In this document: positions 6,235 through 7,275 of the stretch, piece by piece
Position numbering within the stretch: position 1 is the first letter of the stretch
Layout of the letters: each line of letters opens with the position of its first letter
DNA from: UBA11524 sp963590165
GTDB taxonomy: Bacteria; Bacillota; Clostridia; Christensenellales; Aristaeellaceae
DNA length: 7,275 bases
Assembly: GCA_963590165.1 (NCBI GenBank)
Contig: CAVANO010000050.1
Coordinates: 1-7,275 of the forward strand
Direction of reading: 5' to 3'
The notes under the pieces: generated by a model
What the model was told of the DNA's origin: nothing
Databases searched by the model: none
The model's input: the letters and a program-made list of their open reading frames with translations, nothing else
Translations under genes and position numbers: made by a program

Positions 6235-6783
6235 ATGACTTCCGCGAAATCCGCATCGAAAACATATGCTATGGTCGCCGTCGCCCTGATGACGGCAATC
6301 ACCTGCATTCTCGCGCCGCTGTCCCTGCCCATCGGCCCCGTGCCGATCAGCCTTGCGACGCTTGTGCTGTTTTTGTCCGTGTATGTGCTCGGCTGGCAGA
6401 AGGCGGTCATCAGCGTCTGCCTGTATATTTTGCTGGGGCTGGTTGGCGTGCCAGTGTTCAGCGGCTACACGGGCGGTGCGGAGAAACTCGCCGGCGCAAC
6501 AGGCGGATTTATCATCGGCTATGCGCCGATGGTCGCGCTCAGCGGATATCTGATGAGCAGGAGCGAAAAGCGCTGGGTACATCTGCTGGCGATGGTTGCA
6601 GGGGAGGTCGTACTGTACACGCTTGGGACGGTGTGGTTCTGCGTGCAGGCTGGGAAAAACGCAAGCGCGGCGCTCGCGGCATGTGTCTATCCGTTTATTC
6701 CGCTGGATCTGGTGAAGATGGTGATTGCAGTCACCCTCGGACCGATGCTGAGAAAGCGCCTTCAGCAAGCGCACCTCCTCTAA
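6235..6783 (+). CDS. bioY: BioY, biotin-binding S component of an ECF transporter
   Basis: A 182-residue integral membrane protein, about the usual BioY length, with roughly six hydrophobic helices. Family motifs are clear: IGPVPISLATL (33-43), LGLVGVPVFSGYTGG (67-81), the BioY signature-like GATGGFIIGY (87-96) and PFIPLDLVKM (153-162). BioY captures biotin and works with the shared EcfA/A'/T energising module, which is not encoded here and is presumably elsewhere. AAAGGAGG at 6216-6223 lies 8 bp before GTG at 6232 and 11 bp before ATG at 6235; either could start the protein and they differ by one residue. A TTG further upstream lies inside the operator with no ribosome binding site and is rejected. 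The gene is single, preceded by its own promoter and BirA-like operator, and followed by the hairpin at 6834-6868. Confidence 0.93.
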   Translation: MTSAKSASKTYAMVAVALMTAITCILAPLSLPIGPVPISLATLVLFLSVYVLGWQKAVISVCLYILLGLVGVPVFSGYTGGAEKLAGATGGFIIGYAPMVALSGYLMSRSEKRWVHLLAMVAGEVVLYTLGTVWFCVQAGKNASAALAACVYPFIPLDLVKMVIAVTLGPMLRKRLQQAHLL

Positions 6784-6833
6784 CGCAGCACGCGGAACCT
6801 GTATGAAGATGCGCTCAACTCATTCGCGAAAAC

Positions 6834-6868
6834 GGGTCAAGGGGGGACTTCTTCCCTTTTCTTGACCC
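6834..6868 (+). terminator. Hairpin terminator after bioY
   Basis: GGGTCAAG (6834-6841) pairs with CTTGACCC (6861-6868), with an inner GGGA-type stem, followed on the plus strand by TTTG. It starts 50 bp after the bioY stop. It is the inverted counterpart of the hairpin at 562-596 and belongs to the 395-bp repeat, so both outward-facing host genes end at the same repeat-borne structure. Confidence 0.65.
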
Positions 6869-6955
6869 TTTGTTATGTAGAGAGGCGCATAGCGTTGGAA
6901 TTACTGAGGTTGAGAGATGGGTGGGGTGAGAGTGTACCCCAATCGTACCCCATCA

Positions 6956-7228
6956 TTAGGAAAGGGATTGGATGAACTGTTCCATGCGGGCGGAAGCGTT
7001 GCGCTGCATCTGGTCGGAAACGTGACCGTAGACGTCCATCGTGAAGGCGGTCGTTGCGTGGCCGAGAGTTTCGGAAATGGTCTTGATGTCCGTGCCGTTC
7101 TGGATGGAGAGGGTCGCAAAGGTGGGGCGCAAGTCGTGCAGGCGCGTGGTGGGGTCGATACCGATGGCAATGATGATGCGCTTGAAGGCGCGGTAGACGG
7201 CATTGCTGCGAAGGGGTGCGCCGACTGC
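6956..7228 (-). pseudogene. 5'-truncated integrase remnant (C-terminal 90 residues)
   Basis: The frame encodes VGAPLRSNAV, a HDLR box, TISETLGH, MDVYGHVS and the QSLS-stop ending, identical in layout to the integrase at the left edge. It has no start codon: an in-frame TGA lies at 7232-7234, just beyond the point where homology ends. The highly conserved His after HDLR is replaced by Pro (codon at 7124-7126). The nucleophile Tyr remains, but the fragment lacks the first catalytic Arg, the Lys hairpin and the core-binding domain, so it cannot act alone. Confidence 0.85.
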
Positions 7229-7275
7229 ATATCACGGCCGTTGAGCACCACGTGCACGGAGTTTTAGCACCACCT

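Larger units (their letters stand above)
6834..7228 (-). repeat. Right copy of the 395-bp inverted repeat
   Basis: The reverse complement aligns without gaps to 202-596, with about 36 differences counted by eye. Homology ends abruptly at about 7228, where the other copy continues into upstream integrase sequence (TNAVGAPL) but this one continues into unrelated DNA. About 6.2 kb separates the two copies. Confidence 0.9.

Noticed and set aside
202..7228. Composite transposon or integrative element carrying the internal genes as cargo
   Set aside because: Neither flanking integrase is intact, no target-site duplication or relaxase/phage gene is seen, and the internal genes look like core functions. 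Inverted relics are the simpler reading.

Overview
The window looks like chromosomal DNA from a GC-rich Bacillota, most likely a gut-type Clostridia. Evidence for this is the AGGAGG-type ribosome binding sites, a Gram-positive-style short signal peptide, a BirA-type biotin operator ahead of bioY, and genes typical of that group. The placement rests on family knowledge and was not checked by a search.

Layout, left to right. (1) At 1-474 (+) is the end of a tyrosine recombinase/integrase that runs off the left edge and appears internally collapsed. Its last 273 coding bases plus 122 bases of tail form a 395-bp repeat. (2) At 614-4635 (-) three genes face left: cinA, a secreted leucine-rich-repeat protein made of two tandem homologous halves, and a xylose-isomerase-like TIM-barrel protein. 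A 76-bp-period tandem array of hairpins separates cinA from the LRR gene and supplies the cinA stop codon. The LRR and TIM-barrel genes are 55 bp apart and probably co-transcribed, ending at a hairpin terminator at 562-596. (3) At 4853-6031 (-) lies a short-type malic enzyme, transcribed away from bioY. (4) At 6235-6783 (+) lies bioY, the biotin-binding component of an ECF transporter, with a promoter and an overlapping BirA-like operator. (5) At 6834-7228 the 395-bp repeat recurs in inverted orientation, holding a 5'-truncated integrase remnant and the terminator that follows bioY.

The internal genes are ordinary metabolic or housekeeping functions: malate to pyruvate, NMN deamidation, biotin uptake and probable sugar interconversion. 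They do not form one obvious pathway or look like mobile cargo. The unusual feature is the frame around them: two inverted integrase 3' ends, equal in length and about 91% identical without gaps. They differ mainly by synonymous changes, and each carries a terminator-like hairpin just downstream of a neighbouring gene. No convincing new defence or mobile system is visible. The points most worth following are this integrase/tail family, the hairpin array that enters the cinA reading frame, and the duplicated LRR protein.
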